DNA of 64,000 bases, from contig CAMFGZ010000008.1 in the NCBI GenBank assembly GCA_945952105.1, positions 1 through 64,000 of the forward strand, written 5' to 3'. Position numbers and translations under genes: made by a program. The notes beneath the pieces were generated by a model. The model made no database searches. It had not been told where the DNA came from and saw nothing but the letters and a program-made list of their open reading frames with translations. This stretch comes from an uncultured Rhodospirillaceae bacterium. GTDB taxonomy: Bacteria; Pseudomonadota; Alphaproteobacteria; Reyranellales; Reyranellaceae. Position 1 is the stretch's first letter, and the number at the start of each line of letters is the position of its first letter. Shown in pieces: positions 43,597 to 52,826 of the stretch.

Positions 43597-44735
43597 AATC
43601 AGATGTCGTTGTGATCGGGGGCGGGGCGATGGGGTCGTCTGTCGCTTACCATCTGAAATCCGATCCCGCGTTCATGGGGACGGTTGCCGTAATCGAGCGG
43701 GATCCGGCCTATGCGCGCGCCTCGTCGGCACTGTCGGCGAGTTCGATCCGGCAGCAGTTCTCGACGCCGCTCAACATTCACCTGTCGAGATTCGGCATCG
43801 GCTTCCTGCGGCGTGCGAAGGAATTGCTGGGCGTCGACCTGGGGCTGAAGGAGCCTGGCTATCTCTTCCTCGCCAGTCCCGCGGGGGAGTTGGTGCTGCG
43901 GGCCAACCACGCGGTGCAGAGGGGCGAGGGCTGTGCGGTCGAGTTGCTCGACGTCGCGGCGCTAAGGGCGCGCTTTCCGTGGATCGCGGCCGACGACCTG
44001 GCGCTGGCCTCGCATGGGACGGCGAACGAAGGCTGGTTCGACGGGCCGTCGCTGATGCAGGGTTTTAGGCGCACGGCGCGCGATCTGGGCGCAATCTACG
44101 TCGCCGACGAGGTCGTCTCGTTCGATGCGAGCGGCGTTCTCCTGAAAGAGGGCGGTCGGCTGGAGGCGCGCACCGTCGTGCTGGCCGCGGGACCGTGGTC
44201 GGGCGAGGTGGCGCGACGGTCGGGCATCGCGCTGCCCGTCGAGCCTCGGCGGCGCTCGGTGTTCGTGTTCGACGTGCGCGAGGCGCCGGGCCTCACGCCG
44301 CTCACCATCGATCCGTCGGGGACATGGTTCCGCCCGGAAGGGCGCTTCTACATCGCGGGTACCACGCCGGCCGAAGGCAACGACGCGCCGGGCGTGCCGC
44401 TCGAGGTGCAGCACCAGGAATGGGACGAGATGGTCTGGCCGGCACTCGCCGCGAGGGTGCCGGCCTTCGAGGCGGCCAAGGTCGTGAATTCCTGGGCGGG
44501 CTACTACGAGTACAACACGTTCGACCAGAACGGCATCGTCGGCCGGCATCCCCGGATCGAGAACCTGATCTTCGCCACCGGCTTCTCGGGCCATGGCATC
44601 CAGCAGTCGCCGGCGGTGGGCCGCGCCGTCGCCGAACTGATCATCCACGGAGCCTATCGCACGCTCGACCTCAATACTTTTGGTTATGACCGCATCGAAT
44701 TGGGCCGGCCTATCCGCGAGCTGAACGTCGTGTGA
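43593..44735 (+). CDS. DadA/sarcosine-oxidase-like FAD oxidoreductase
   Basis: A 380-residue DAO-family flavoprotein. The GGGAMGSSVAYHL dinucleotide motif is near residue 9, and the C-terminal IFATGFSGHGIQQSPAVG block is the usual FAD-closing segment. It should oxidise an amino or N-methylamino acid to the imine with release of NH3 or formaldehyde. Coupled by ATGA to prpF. The sequence resembles FOXRED1-like proteins more than DadA proper, so the substrate is open. Confidence 0.87.
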   Translation: MKSDVVVIGGGAMGSSVAYHLKSDPAFMGTVAVIERDPAYARASSALSASSIRQQFSTPLNIHLSRFGIGFLRRAKELLGVDLGLKEPGYLFLASPAGELVLRANHAVQRGEGCAVELLDVAALRARFPWIAADDLALASHGTANEGWFDGPSLMQGFRRTARDLGAIYVADEVVSFDASGVLLKEGGRLEARTVVLAAGPWSGEVARRSGIALPVEPRRRSVFVFDVREAPGLTPLTIDPSGTWFRPEGRFYIAGTTPAEGNDAPGVPLEVQHQEWDEMVWPALAARVPAFEAAKVVNSWAGYYEYNTFDQNGIVGRHPRIENLIFATGFSGHGIQQSPAVGRAVAELIIHGAYRTLDLNTFGYDRIELGRPIRELNVV

Positions 44736-44764
44736 TACTCGCCGCCTCACGCGAGGAGAGTGAC

Positions 44765-46102
44765 GTGCCCGATCAAGCGCTGGTGAATTCGGATCTTCAA
44801 TCGGCCCTGGCTGAAGCCAAGCAGGCCTATGCCGACCGCAATCCCAAGAGCTTCGCCCGCCACCAGGATGCCTGCGTGGCCATGCCGGGCGGCAACACGC
44901 GCACGACGCTGCACAATTCGCCGTTTCCGCTGACCGTGGTGCGCGGCGCGGGCTGCAAGCTGTGGGACGCGGACGGCCACGAATATATCGATGTGCTGGG
45001 CGAATACACCGCCGGCATCTACGGCCATTCCCATCCGGTGATCCGCAAGGCGATCGACAAGGCGCTCGACAACGGCTGGAATTTCGCCGGCCGCAACGAG
45101 AGCGAGGCCAAGCTCGCCAAGCTGGTGGTCGACCGCATGCCGTCGATCGACCTGGTACGCTTCACCAATTCCGGCACCGAGGGCAACGTGATGGCGTTGG
45201 CCGGCGCCCGTGTCTTCGCCCAGCGCAACGGCCGCACCAAGGCCACCAAGGTCATGGTGTTCCACGGCGGCTATCACGGCGGCGTGCTCTACTTCGTGAG
45301 CGGCGGTTCGCCGGTCAACATGCCCTACGAATATGTCGTGGCGCCCTACAACGACGTCGAAGGCACCCGTGCGCTGTTCGCCAGGCATGGCGAGGAGCTG
45401 TTTGCCGTTCTGCTCGAGCCGATGCAGGGCAGCGGTGGCTGCCTGCCCGGCAATCTCGACTTCCTGCAGATGGTTCGCAGCGAGACCAAGGCGCGCGGCA
45501 TCACCATGATCTTCGACGAGGTCATGACCTCGCGGCTGTCGCCCGGTGGCCTGCAGGAGAAGACGGGCGTGATTCCCGACATGACGACGCTCGGCAAGTA
45601 TATCGGCGGCGGCATGTCGTTCGGCGCCTTCGGCGGCCGGCGCGACATCATGGAGCTGTTCGACCCGACCAAGCCCGATTCGCTGCCGCATGCCGGCACG
45701 TTCAACAACAACGTGCTCACCATGGCCGCCGGAGTCGCGGGCTATGGCGAGGTCTATACGCCCGAGGCGGCGCGCGAGCTCAATGGACGCGGCGACAAGA
45801 TCCGCGAGCGGTTGAACGCGATCTGCCGATCGGCAGGTGTCGAATTTCAGTTCTCGGGCATCGGCTCGATGATGACGGCGCATGCCACGACGCGGCCGAT
45901 CAAGAACGCGGCCGACCTGGCGTCGAGCAACCAGGACGCCAAGGAGCTGTTCTATTTTGACATGGTGGCGGCGGGCATCTGGATCGCCCGCCGTGGGTTC
46001 GTGGCCCTGAACGTCATGATCGGCGACGCCGAGGGCGACCGCTTCGTGGCGGCCGTCGAGGAATTCGTTTCGGCGCGAAAGGCCCTTTTGCAGGCCTCGT
46101 AA
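44765..46102 (+). CDS. Class-III aminotransferase (glutamate-1-semialdehyde aminomutase-like)
   Basis: A 445-residue fold-type I PLP enzyme. RFTNSGTEGNVMAL near residue 137 and the Schiff-base lysine K278 in TLGKYIGGGMSFGAFGG are typical of the HemL/acetylornithine group. True HemL is less likely because of the catabolic setting and sequence changes. GTG 44765 follows GAGGAGAG; the in-frame GTG at 44732 overlaps the previous stop and is less likely. It may transaminate an omega-amine derived from imported or oxidised substrate. Confidence 0.85.
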   Translation: MPDQALVNSDLQSALAEAKQAYADRNPKSFARHQDACVAMPGGNTRTTLHNSPFPLTVVRGAGCKLWDADGHEYIDVLGEYTAGIYGHSHPVIRKAIDKALDNGWNFAGRNESEAKLAKLVVDRMPSIDLVRFTNSGTEGNVMALAGARVFAQRNGRTKATKVMVFHGGYHGGVLYFVSGGSPVNMPYEYVVAPYNDVEGTRALFARHGEELFAVLLEPMQGSGGCLPGNLDFLQMVRSETKARGITMIFDEVMTSRLSPGGLQEKTGVIPDMTTLGKYIGGGMSFGAFGGRRDIMELFDPTKPDSLPHAGTFNNNVLTMAAGVAGYGEVYTPEAARELNGRGDKIRERLNAICRSAGVEFQFSGIGSMMTAHATTRPIKNAADLASSNQDAKELFYFDMVAAGIWIARRGFVALNVMIGDAEGDRFVAAVEEFVSARKALLQAS

Positions 46103-46119
46103 GGGCTTACAGTGGGGGA

Positions 46120-47115
46120 ATGACCAAGAGCCAGGAATTCCCCCAGCCGGTCGCCGGCACCGTGGTGCCCCGCTTCGGCGACGTCGCCACCTTCATGCGC
46201 CTGCCGCTGTTCCGTGACCCTGCCGAAGTGGAGATCGGCATGGTCGGCGTGCCTTGGGACGGCGGCACGACCAACCGTCCCGGCGCGCGGCACGGCCCGC
46301 GCCAGATGCGGGACCTCTCGACCATGATGCGGCGCATCCATCACGTCACGCGGGTCGCGCCCTACGAACTGGCCAAGTGTGGCGATCTCGGCGACGCGCC
46401 GGTCAATCCCGCCAGCCTCGACGATTCGCTCGACCGAATCGAGAAGCACTACGCAAAACTCCATGCCGCCGGCGTGGTGCCGCTGTCGGCGGGCGGCGAT
46501 CACCTGATCACGCTGCCGATCATGCGCGGCATCCGCAAAGGCCTGCCGCCACTTGGCATGGTCCATTTCGACGCCCACAGCGACACCTGGGATACCTATT
46601 TCGGCGGCTTCAAGTACACGCACGGCACGCCGTTCCGCCGCGCCGTGGAGGAGGGGCTGCTCGACCCCAAGCGCGTGGTGCAGATCGGCATCCGTGGCTC
46701 GCTCTACAAGGCCGACGACAATCAGTGGGCGGTCGACCAGGGCATGCGGGTCATCACCATCGAGGAGTATTTCGACCTCGGTGTCGAGAAGGTGATCGAG
46801 GAGGCGCGCCGTGTCGTCGGCGCCGGCCCGACCTATGTGAGCTTCGACGTCGACGGCCTCGATCCGGCCTATGCGCCCGGCACCGGGACGCCCGAGATCG
46901 GCGGATATACGCCGCACGAGGCGCAGCGCATGCTTCGCGGGCTTCGCGGTCTCGACCTGGTCGGCGGCGATGTCGTCGAGGTCTCGCCGCCGTTCGACAT
47001 GAGCGGCAACACCGCGCTCGTCGGTGTCACGATGATGTGGGAGATCCTCTGCCTGCTCGCCGAATCGGTGGCGAAACGCAAGGGGCGCCTCCCGGCCTCG
47101 ACAAACGGGGCCTAG
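46120..47115 (+). CDS. speB: Agmatinase-family ureohydrolase
   Basis: A 331-residue Mn-dependent ureohydrolase. Metal ligands are complete: H128 in GGDHLIT, D151, H153 and D155 in FDAHSD, and D243 and D245 in SFDVDGLDP. It hydrolyses a guanidino compound to an amine and urea; agmatine, guanidinobutyrate and guanidinopropionate are all possible. It is 17 bases after the aminotransferase gene and ends the operon. The stop overlaps the convergent giant gene by 4 bases. The name speB follows usual practice, not proof of substrate. Confidence 0.88.
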   Translation: MTKSQEFPQPVAGTVVPRFGDVATFMRLPLFRDPAEVEIGMVGVPWDGGTTNRPGARHGPRQMRDLSTMMRRIHHVTRVAPYELAKCGDLGDAPVNPASLDDSLDRIEKHYAKLHAAGVVPLSAGGDHLITLPIMRGIRKGLPPLGMVHFDAHSDTWDTYFGGFKYTHGTPFRRAVEEGLLDPKRVVQIGIRGSLYKADDNQWAVDQGMRVITIEEYFDLGVEKVIEEARRVVGAGPTYVSFDVDGLDPAYAPGTGTPEIGGYTPHEAQRMLRGLRGLDLVGGDVVEVSPPFDMSGNTALVGVTMMWEILCLLAESVAKRKGRLPASTNGA

Positions 47116-50100
47116 ACGAACAGGAAGTCCGACTGGCCGGGCAACGCGTGCACGCCCTGCAGGGTCACTGTGTCGCCGTTTGTGCCCGTCATGACGAGAT
47201 TGCCACCTACCACCGTATTGTGCGCCTGCAGGTACGCATAGCTGGCGAACTCCGAGGTCGGCAGCGAGATCTTGTCGTCTGCGGCGGTGAAGTCGGTGAT
47301 CGTGGCTTGGCCGAAGTAGGGTGTGAAGGCAAACGTGTCAGAGCCGCCGCCCCCGGTCATCGTGTCGTTGTAGATACTGTCGATGGTCTGGCTGATGCCC
47401 TGGCCGTTGATGACATGGCCACCGTCGTTCATGTTGTAGATGGCCAGGGTCAACGTGTTGGCGGCGTCATAGTTGTACTCGTAGGACGAGTACCCTTGAT
47501 TGACCACGTTCGTGAAAAAGAAATTCTGGCCTGTCAGGACACCGTCGCCGTTGGCGTACTCGAATTCGTAGGACGTGCTCGTCTGGTTGGTGACGCCGGT
47601 GAACAAGTGGCTCACGAGCTGCCCGGCTGCGTTGAATTCGTGAACCTCGCCGGTCCAGTCCTGCCCTGCGATGTTCGTGACATAGGCTTTCCCTCCGGTC
47701 AGGCTGCCGCCCGAATAGTCGTACTCCGCCGAAGAATAGGGCTGGGTGCCCGTTACGGTGTAGCCACTATAGATGATCTTCGTCGCGCTGCCCGAGGCGT
47801 CGAGATCGACCTCACGCGTCGTGTAGGATTGCCCTTCGATGTTCGTGAAATAGTACTTCTGCCCGACCACCGCGCCGCCGCCGTAGGCGCCATTGGCATA
47901 GGCAAAGTCGTATTCGTAGGACGAGTAGGCCTGGCTGGTGATGCCGGTGACGACAATCTTGGAGAGGTTGTTGTCGCCATCGAGATAGATCGCGCCGCCG
48001 GTGTAAGCCTGGCCGGCCACCGGCGCGAGGACGTACGTGCTGCCGCTCAACACACCGCCCAAATAGTCGTACTCGTACGACGAGAAGAAATGACTTTCCG
48101 GGCCGGACAGGCCGGAGAACACCTGCTTCAACAGCTGCGGTGTAGTGGAGGTGTCCCACTTGTCCACCAGGTCGGTATAGTTCGTCCCCGCTTGCGGCGT
48201 GCTGTACTGATAGTGCGATCCGGTGGCGACGATCGTCTGCACGCCGTCGAGCATCGCATAGTGGGTGTCGGTGGCCGCCACGCCGTGGTTCGACGTCGGA
48301 TTGAAGCCGACCAGCGTCGCCTTGGTCAGATTGCCATTGACGTCGAAGACGTCTTCCTGGCCGGTGGAACCTCCGGGACCGGGATCGAAGTAGGAGTAGC
48401 TCGACGAGGCCGGCGTCGTCACCCCGTTGGCATATTCATAAGTGACCGCCGTGAAGGTGCTCCGGGCGGACTCGCCCGTCTGGTAGATCGAAGGGAGGGC
48501 GCTCGTGGCGACGGTGATCGCGTTGGTGTTGACCGGGCTCGAATAGTAATCGAGCACCACACGCCCCATGGAATCGGTGTCGTGTTCGTAGTTCGGCGCA
48601 CCAGTGATGTTTCCGCCCGTATAGTTGGTCGCGAACTCCCGTGTCAGGACCAGCACACCGGAGTCGCTGGCTCCGCTCGCCTGCACGCCGTGCCGATAGT
48701 CCTGCTCGAAAGAGGAAAAGGTGCCGGAGGTGCCCGTGACGACGATCGTCCTTTGGCCCACCATCTCACCGATCGCGGTGCTGTAGGCGGTGAAGTCGGC
48801 GTTCGTGAAAGTGAGGGTCGGGATGCCCGCATCGGTGAAGCCGATGCTGTGCACGTGGGTGTTGCTGTTCAGCGCCGCGATGTTGGCGACGATCGTGGTC
48901 GAGCTGTCGCTGATGGCGAGCCCATAGGCGGTGGTGTCGGCGTTCGTGGTCTCCAGCAGGACGTTCGCGTAGCCCGTGATGCCGGCGAAGTTCATCGCGA
49001 TCAGGCCGTTGTCCGACACCGTCACGGCGAAGGGGCTGGCGACCTGCGTTTCCAGGGTCTGCAGGGCCTGCAAGGCGTTGGAGATGTGGGCGGCCGTGTC
49101 GGAATAGGTGCCGGTCGATGAGACCAGGATGTACAGCGGAGCGCTCTGGGTGCCGGTCGCGCTGCCGAAAGGGGTCGTCCCGTCGGGCAACATCTCCATC
49201 ATCGCTGCGCTGTAGATGCCTTCGGCCAGGGTGATCGTCGCAGGCCCGGCCCCGCCCCAGCTCTGCCACTGGCCGTCGAGATCTGCGGTCCCGCTGACGG
49301 TCGTGCCCAGGGCGGTGTTGGTGGCGGCGTCGGTCACGGTGATACGGGCGACGTCGCCGGCGTTGATCTTGTTGGTGAAGTTGGAGATGAGGCCGCTGGT
49401 GGGCAGACCGGTGCTGATCGACCCGGTCGGCGTTCCGGAATGCGTCCCGTTGTTCGTGCCGGTCCAGCCGAAGGCAAGGGTGGCTGACGCGGAAGCGATC
49501 AGGATCGCCGGCGTGACGGTGTTGTTGGCAATCGGGTCGTGAATGCCGCTGCCATTCTGGCCGTCGATGGCGGTGAAGACGAGGCCCGCCAGGGTACCCG
49601 CCACCGGCGCGGCCGGCATGGGAGAGAACTGACTATTGTAGACGAAGTCGAGAAGGCCGCTCGGCATCGTGCTGGCGGGATTGAGCGCCAGCTGTATCTG
49701 GCTCGATGTCAGCGTGCCGGGAGGGAAGGTCGCGCCGCCGCCGGCGGCCACGCTGATGTCCGACGTCGCGATGACGCCGGGGCTCGTCGAGGCCGCCGTC
49801 GCGTAGAAGTCGTAGACCTTCTGATCGCCCGAATCGTCGGCAACGACGAGCTGGTACCAGTAGACACCGCCGACGGTCGGGCTGGCCGGTGACGGCAGAT
49901 TGTTGATGACGAACGTTCCCACGGCCGGTGGATTGGGATCGCCAGCATCGGCGCCCGCCGACCACGAGCCTGCCGCCCCCGTGACACTGAAGTTCTGCCA
50001 CAGGTTTCCGCCGGTCTGGATCGTCACATAGTCGAACGTGCCGTAGCCGCTGACGACGTCCTTACCGGTGTAGATGCCGAGCTTGATGGTCGCGTCCTCG

Positions 50101-51773
50101 CGGATGAGCAGGCCCGCCGCCTGGCCGTTCACCAGCAGCGAAAGGGTGGAGGTCTGCGTCGGGATCAGATAGTCGGATCCGTTCGGCTTCAGGTAATTGG
50201 CGCCGACCGGCGCCGTATAGTTGCCGGTTTCGGTCGTGGCGTACGCATACAGATCGATGTTGGTGACGTTGTTCGACGGGCTGGTGCCGGTCGAACCGGG
50301 CTGCGACAGCGAGATCAGCGGGCCGGGCGTGAGGCCGCTCGAAAGATTGTCGGAAAAGGCCGAGCCGTAGACGTTCGTATTTTCGAAGAAGATCTTGGAG
50401 TAGGGGTCGTAATGTTGAAACGCCGGCACCGGCGACAGGCTGGTGTCGCGGTTGCCGTCGAATGCATAGGCCGACGCCCAGTTGCGGGAGTCGTCGAGGT
50501 TCACCGAGCCTGCGCCCAGATTGTCGGGGCCGGCGGCCCCCTGGCTGAACGGGTTGGCCTGATTGGCGATCGAACCCCAGTACCCTGCGGTGAAGCCGGT
50601 AAACAGGTTTGTGAAGATCGTGCCGTACTGGTTGTTGGCGGAAGGGTTGAAGGAATTGTCGGTCGCGGCTGTCCCCGAGGGCTGTCCGCTACCGGGAATG
50701 ACGTAGGCAACCGAGTTCGTGGGCGTGGCGTAGTCCCAGCTGCTCCACATCGTCGCCGTGCCCTGTCCCGCGGCATACAGGTTTTCCTGCAGGGTCGCCG
50801 CGCTGATCAGCATATAGCCCTTGGTCTGGCTCGATGCCGTGGGGCTGAACAGGAAGTAGGTTCCGGCCGCGCCCCAGCCGTTGGTCCCGGTGTTGGCCGC
50901 CAGGGTCAGCGAGGAGATGGTGTACTCGTAGTACTGCGAATTGTGCCAGATGCCGTTGGCGTCGGGTTCTCCGTTGCTGACGCCCGACAGCGTCATGCCG
51001 GTCGCCCCTGCGAAGGCCGTGAGATAGCCGGTTCCCGACCCGTCGGGTTGCGTATCCCATATGGTGGTCGGCCAGAGCGGCGTGGCCGTCTTGTTGAAGT
51101 AGCCGTTGGAAGGAGAAACGAAGAGCGCGGACTCGTTATTTAGGGGACTTCCGGCGGCCGTGTAGACGTGGTTGGCCGAACTGTTGAGCGGCTTGAGAAT
51201 GTCCAGCAAGTCCTGGCCGCTCAGGTTGGAGCCACGCTCCTCCGACGTTCCGTTGGCATATGAAACCTTGACGCCGAGGTTGGGGCCCCATCCGTCGATC
51301 GCGGTGAGATCGCCCTGGTCCGAACCCTGGCCCAGGAGCGAATACTCGAAGGCCGCATAGCCGAAGTTCCATTCCTGCGAGTTCGGCTGGATGAGACCTA
51401 CGTTGCCGCCGATGCTGCTCGGCAGGTCATGGTGGCCGACCAGCGGCTCGCTCTGCAACAGCAGATAGGCGACCCCGCCGTTCACGTACTGGTAGGCACT
51501 GTCCGTCAGTGCCACCGTCACATTGTAGTTGCCGTCGGCGCCGAGCGTGACGTTCGGGGTGAGGGATCCCTGGATGATCAGCGGTGTCGTATTGTTGGTC
51601 GCACCGGGATCGGCATAGGGGCCGGAGGTGAAGACGCTCGATACCGGCGTGTCGGCCGGCGGCTTGTCCAGCCACAGATAGGCCCAGACAGGTGCCGAGC
51701 CCATTCCGTTGGCCTGGCCCGTGACCTCCTGAACGAAGGCGGGAGTCATATGGAACGTGATCGTCGTCGACAT
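47112..51773 (-). CDS. Giant secreted-type protein: GH64/thaumatin-like N-terminus, YEY repeats, RTX-type C-terminus
   Basis: A 1553-residue protein. ATG 51773 is preceded by GGAGG at 6 bases, favouring it over 51785 and 51842. The N-terminal ~430 residues show a beta-rich pattern (FEYSLLGQGSDQGDLTAIDG, then NVYGSAFSDNLSSGLTPG) reminiscent of GH64 beta-1,3-glucanase/thaumatin-like folds; this is tentative. A central Ser/Thr-rich region follows. From about residue 1230 come five degenerate aromatic repeats (SSYEYDYLGG, SSYEYDFAY, SSAEYDYSGG, TSYEFEYANG, SSYEYNYDAA) alternating with TNIxGQxY/E-x-D segments, resembling YD-type hairpins. The end has GGGGSDTFAF...ITDFTAADDKISL, an RTX-like calcium and type I secretion end. 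No secretion genes lie nearby, and there is no N-terminal signal peptide. Confidence 0.75.
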   Translation of the reverse strand: MSTTITFHMTPAFVQEVTGQANGMGSAPVWAYLWLDKPPADTPVSSVFTSGPYADPGATNNTTPLIIQGSLTPNVTLGADGNYNVTVALTDSAYQYVNGGVAYLLLQSEPLVGHHDLPSSIGGNVGLIQPNSQEWNFGYAAFEYSLLGQGSDQGDLTAIDGWGPNLGVKVSYANGTSEERGSNLSGQDLLDILKPLNSSANHVYTAAGSPLNNESALFVSPSNGYFNKTATPLWPTTIWDTQPDGSGTGYLTAFAGATGMTLSGVSNGEPDANGIWHNSQYYEYTISSLTLAANTGTNGWGAAGTYFLFSPTASSQTKGYMLISAATLQENLYAAGQGTATMWSSWDYATPTNSVAYVIPGSGQPSGTAATDNSFNPSANNQYGTIFTNLFTGFTAGYWGSIANQANPFSQGAAGPDNLGAGSVNLDDSRNWASAYAFDGNRDTSLSPVPAFQHYDPYSKIFFENTNVYGSAFSDNLSSGLTPGPLISLSQPGSTGTSPSNNVTNIDLYAYATTETGNYTAPVGANYLKPNGSDYLIPTQTSTLSLLVNGQAAGLLIREDATIKLGIYTGKDVVSGYGTFDYVTIQTGGNLWQNFSVTGAAGSWSAGADAGDPNPPAVGTFVINNLPSPASPTVGGVYWYQLVVADDSGDQKVYDFYATAASTSPGVIATSDISVAAGGGATFPPGTLTSSQIQLALNPASTMPSGLLDFVYNSQFSPMPAAPVAGTLAGLVFTAIDGQNGSGIHDPIANNTVTPAILIASASATLAFGWTGTNNGTHSGTPTGSISTGLPTSGLISNFTNKINAGDVARITVTDAATNTALGTTVSGTADLDGQWQSWGGAGPATITLAEGIYSAAMMEMLPDGTTPFGSATGTQSAPLYILVSSTGTYSDTAAHISNALQALQTLETQVASPFAVTVSDNGLIAMNFAGITGYANVLLETTNADTTAYGLAISDSSTTIVANIAALNSNTHVHSIGFTDAGIPTLTFTNADFTAYSTAIGEMVGQRTIVVTGTSGTFSSFEQDYRHGVQASGASDSGVLVLTREFATNYTGGNITGAPNYEHDTDSMGRVVLDYYSSPVNTNAITVATSALPSIYQTGESARSTFTAVTYEYANGVTTPASSSYSYFDPGPGGSTGQEDVFDVNGNLTKATLVGFNPTSNHGVAATDTHYAMLDGVQTIVATGSHYQYSTPQAGTNYTDLVDKWDTSTTPQLLKQVFSGLSGPESHFFSSYEYDYLGGVLSGSTYVLAPVAGQAYTGGAIYLDGDNNLSKIVVTGITSQAYSSYEYDFAYANGAYGGGAVVGQKYYFTNIEGQSYTTREVDLDASGSATKIIYSGYTVTGTQPYSSAEYDYSGGSLTGGKAYVTNIAGQDWTGEVHEFNAAGQLVSHLFTGVTNQTSTSYEFEYANGDGVLTGQNFFFTNVVNQGYSSYEYNYDAANTLTLAIYNMNDGGHVINGQGISQTIDSIYNDTMTGGGGSDTFAFTPYFGQATITDFTAADDKISLPTSEFASYAYLQAHNTVVGGNLVMTGTNGDTVTLQGVHALPGQSDFLFV

Positions 51774-51974
51774 CGAAGCCTCCATCTTCTCGGCCCGCTC
51801 TCTGGCGGAGTTCCGTCGATTCGAGCCTCTCGCCTCTTGCAAATCCAGTCAACGACTGCGTCGCCTGCCCTCCTGGGTATGGAGAGCTTCAATTAAGAGT
51901 CATCTTCGAAAGATGAGGGGCGGAATGGCTGCCGACAGTGGCGTCATGCCCGCTTCCGGTACTATCTTAGGGCG
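51774..51974. other. Divergent intergenic region with a short palindrome
   Basis: A 201-base gap between the divergent giant gene and the alpha/beta hydrolase. It holds a 7-bp hairpin, TCATCTT-CGA-AAGATGA at 51900-51916, and a modestly AT-rich stretch (AATTAAGA) beside it. No clear -35/-10 pair was recognised. The palindrome could be an operator. Confidence 0.4.
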
Positions 51975-52823
51975 ATGCGAGCTTTCCTCCTGGGCCTTTT
52001 GCTTGGCCTGCTGATCTCCCCCGCAACAGCCCAGCCCGTGCCGCGCTGGATGACCTTGCCGCCCACGCCGTCGCTGCCTCCTGCCGTGAGCAGCGGTCAC
52101 GCCCCGGTCAATGGCATCTCCATCTGGTACGCGACCTTCGGCAGCGGGCCGCCCGTCATCCTGCTGCACGGGGGGCTCGCGAACTCGAATTATTGGGGGC
52201 ATCAGGTTCCGGAACTGGCCAAGACGCACAGGGTCATCGTCATGGACAGCCGCGGCCACGGTCGCAGCACACGAAACGCGCAACCGTACGGCTATACGCT
52301 GATGGCCTCGGACGTGATCGGCCTCTTGGACTATCTGGGGGTGCCGCAGGCCGCCGTGGTGGGATGGAGCGACGGAGCGATCATCGGGCTCAGCATGGCG
52401 ATGTCGCACCCGCAGCGCGTGTCCCGTCTGTTTGCCTTTGCCGCCAATTCCGATCCCGGCGGCGTCAAGGACGTGAACAAGAGCCCGGTGTTCACGGCCT
52501 TCATCGCGCGCGGGGAAAAGGAATACGAGGCGCTTTCACCGACGCCCCGCGACTACAAGAAGTTCGTCGAGGAGATCAGCACCATGTGGGCGACGCAGCC
52601 CAACTGGACGGCTGCCGACCTGGGGCGCATCAAGGTTCACACCTGGATCGTCGATGCCGATCACGACGAGGCGATCAAGCGCGAGAACACCGAGTTCATG
52701 GCAAGCGCGATCTCCGACGCGGGATTGCTGCTCCAGCCCGAGGTCAGCCATTTCTCGATGCTTCAGGCTCCTCGGCAGTTCACCGACGACATCCGCCGCT
52801 TTCTCGAGCGGAAGTGGGATTGA
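51975..52823 (+). CDS. Exported alpha/beta hydrolase
   Basis: A 282-residue hydrolase with a signal peptide (about residues 1-19, ending TAQP). The oxyanion HGGLANSNYWG segment is near residue 60. The catalytic triad is visible as S132 in GWSDG, D229 in VDADHDE and H259 in VSHFSM. Probably a periplasmic or secreted esterase or lipase-like enzyme; substrate unknown. It converges with the iron ADH downstream. Confidence 0.87.
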   Translation: MRAFLLGLLLGLLISPATAQPVPRWMTLPPTPSLPPAVSSGHAPVNGISIWYATFGSGPPVILLHGGLANSNYWGHQVPELAKTHRVIVMDSRGHGRSTRNAQPYGYTLMASDVIGLLDYLGVPQAAVVGWSDGAIIGLSMAMSHPQRVSRLFAFAANSDPGGVKDVNKSPVFTAFIARGEKEYEALSPTPRDYKKFVEEISTMWATQPNWTAADLGRIKVHTWIVDADHDEAIKRENTEFMASAISDAGLLLQPEVSHFSMLQAPRQFTDDIRRFLERKWD

Positions 52824-52826
52824 GGC

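Noticed and set aside
47112..47400. Type I secretion partner genes expected near the RTX-like end
   Set aside because: No HlyB/HlyD/TolC-like gene occurs in the window, so only the secretion-type signal, not a full system, is reported.
46254..49121. 955-codon open frame on the plus strand across the ureohydrolase and giant gene
   Set aside because: Arg-rich composition and no domain; it overlaps two well-supported genes and is a GC-driven shadow frame.
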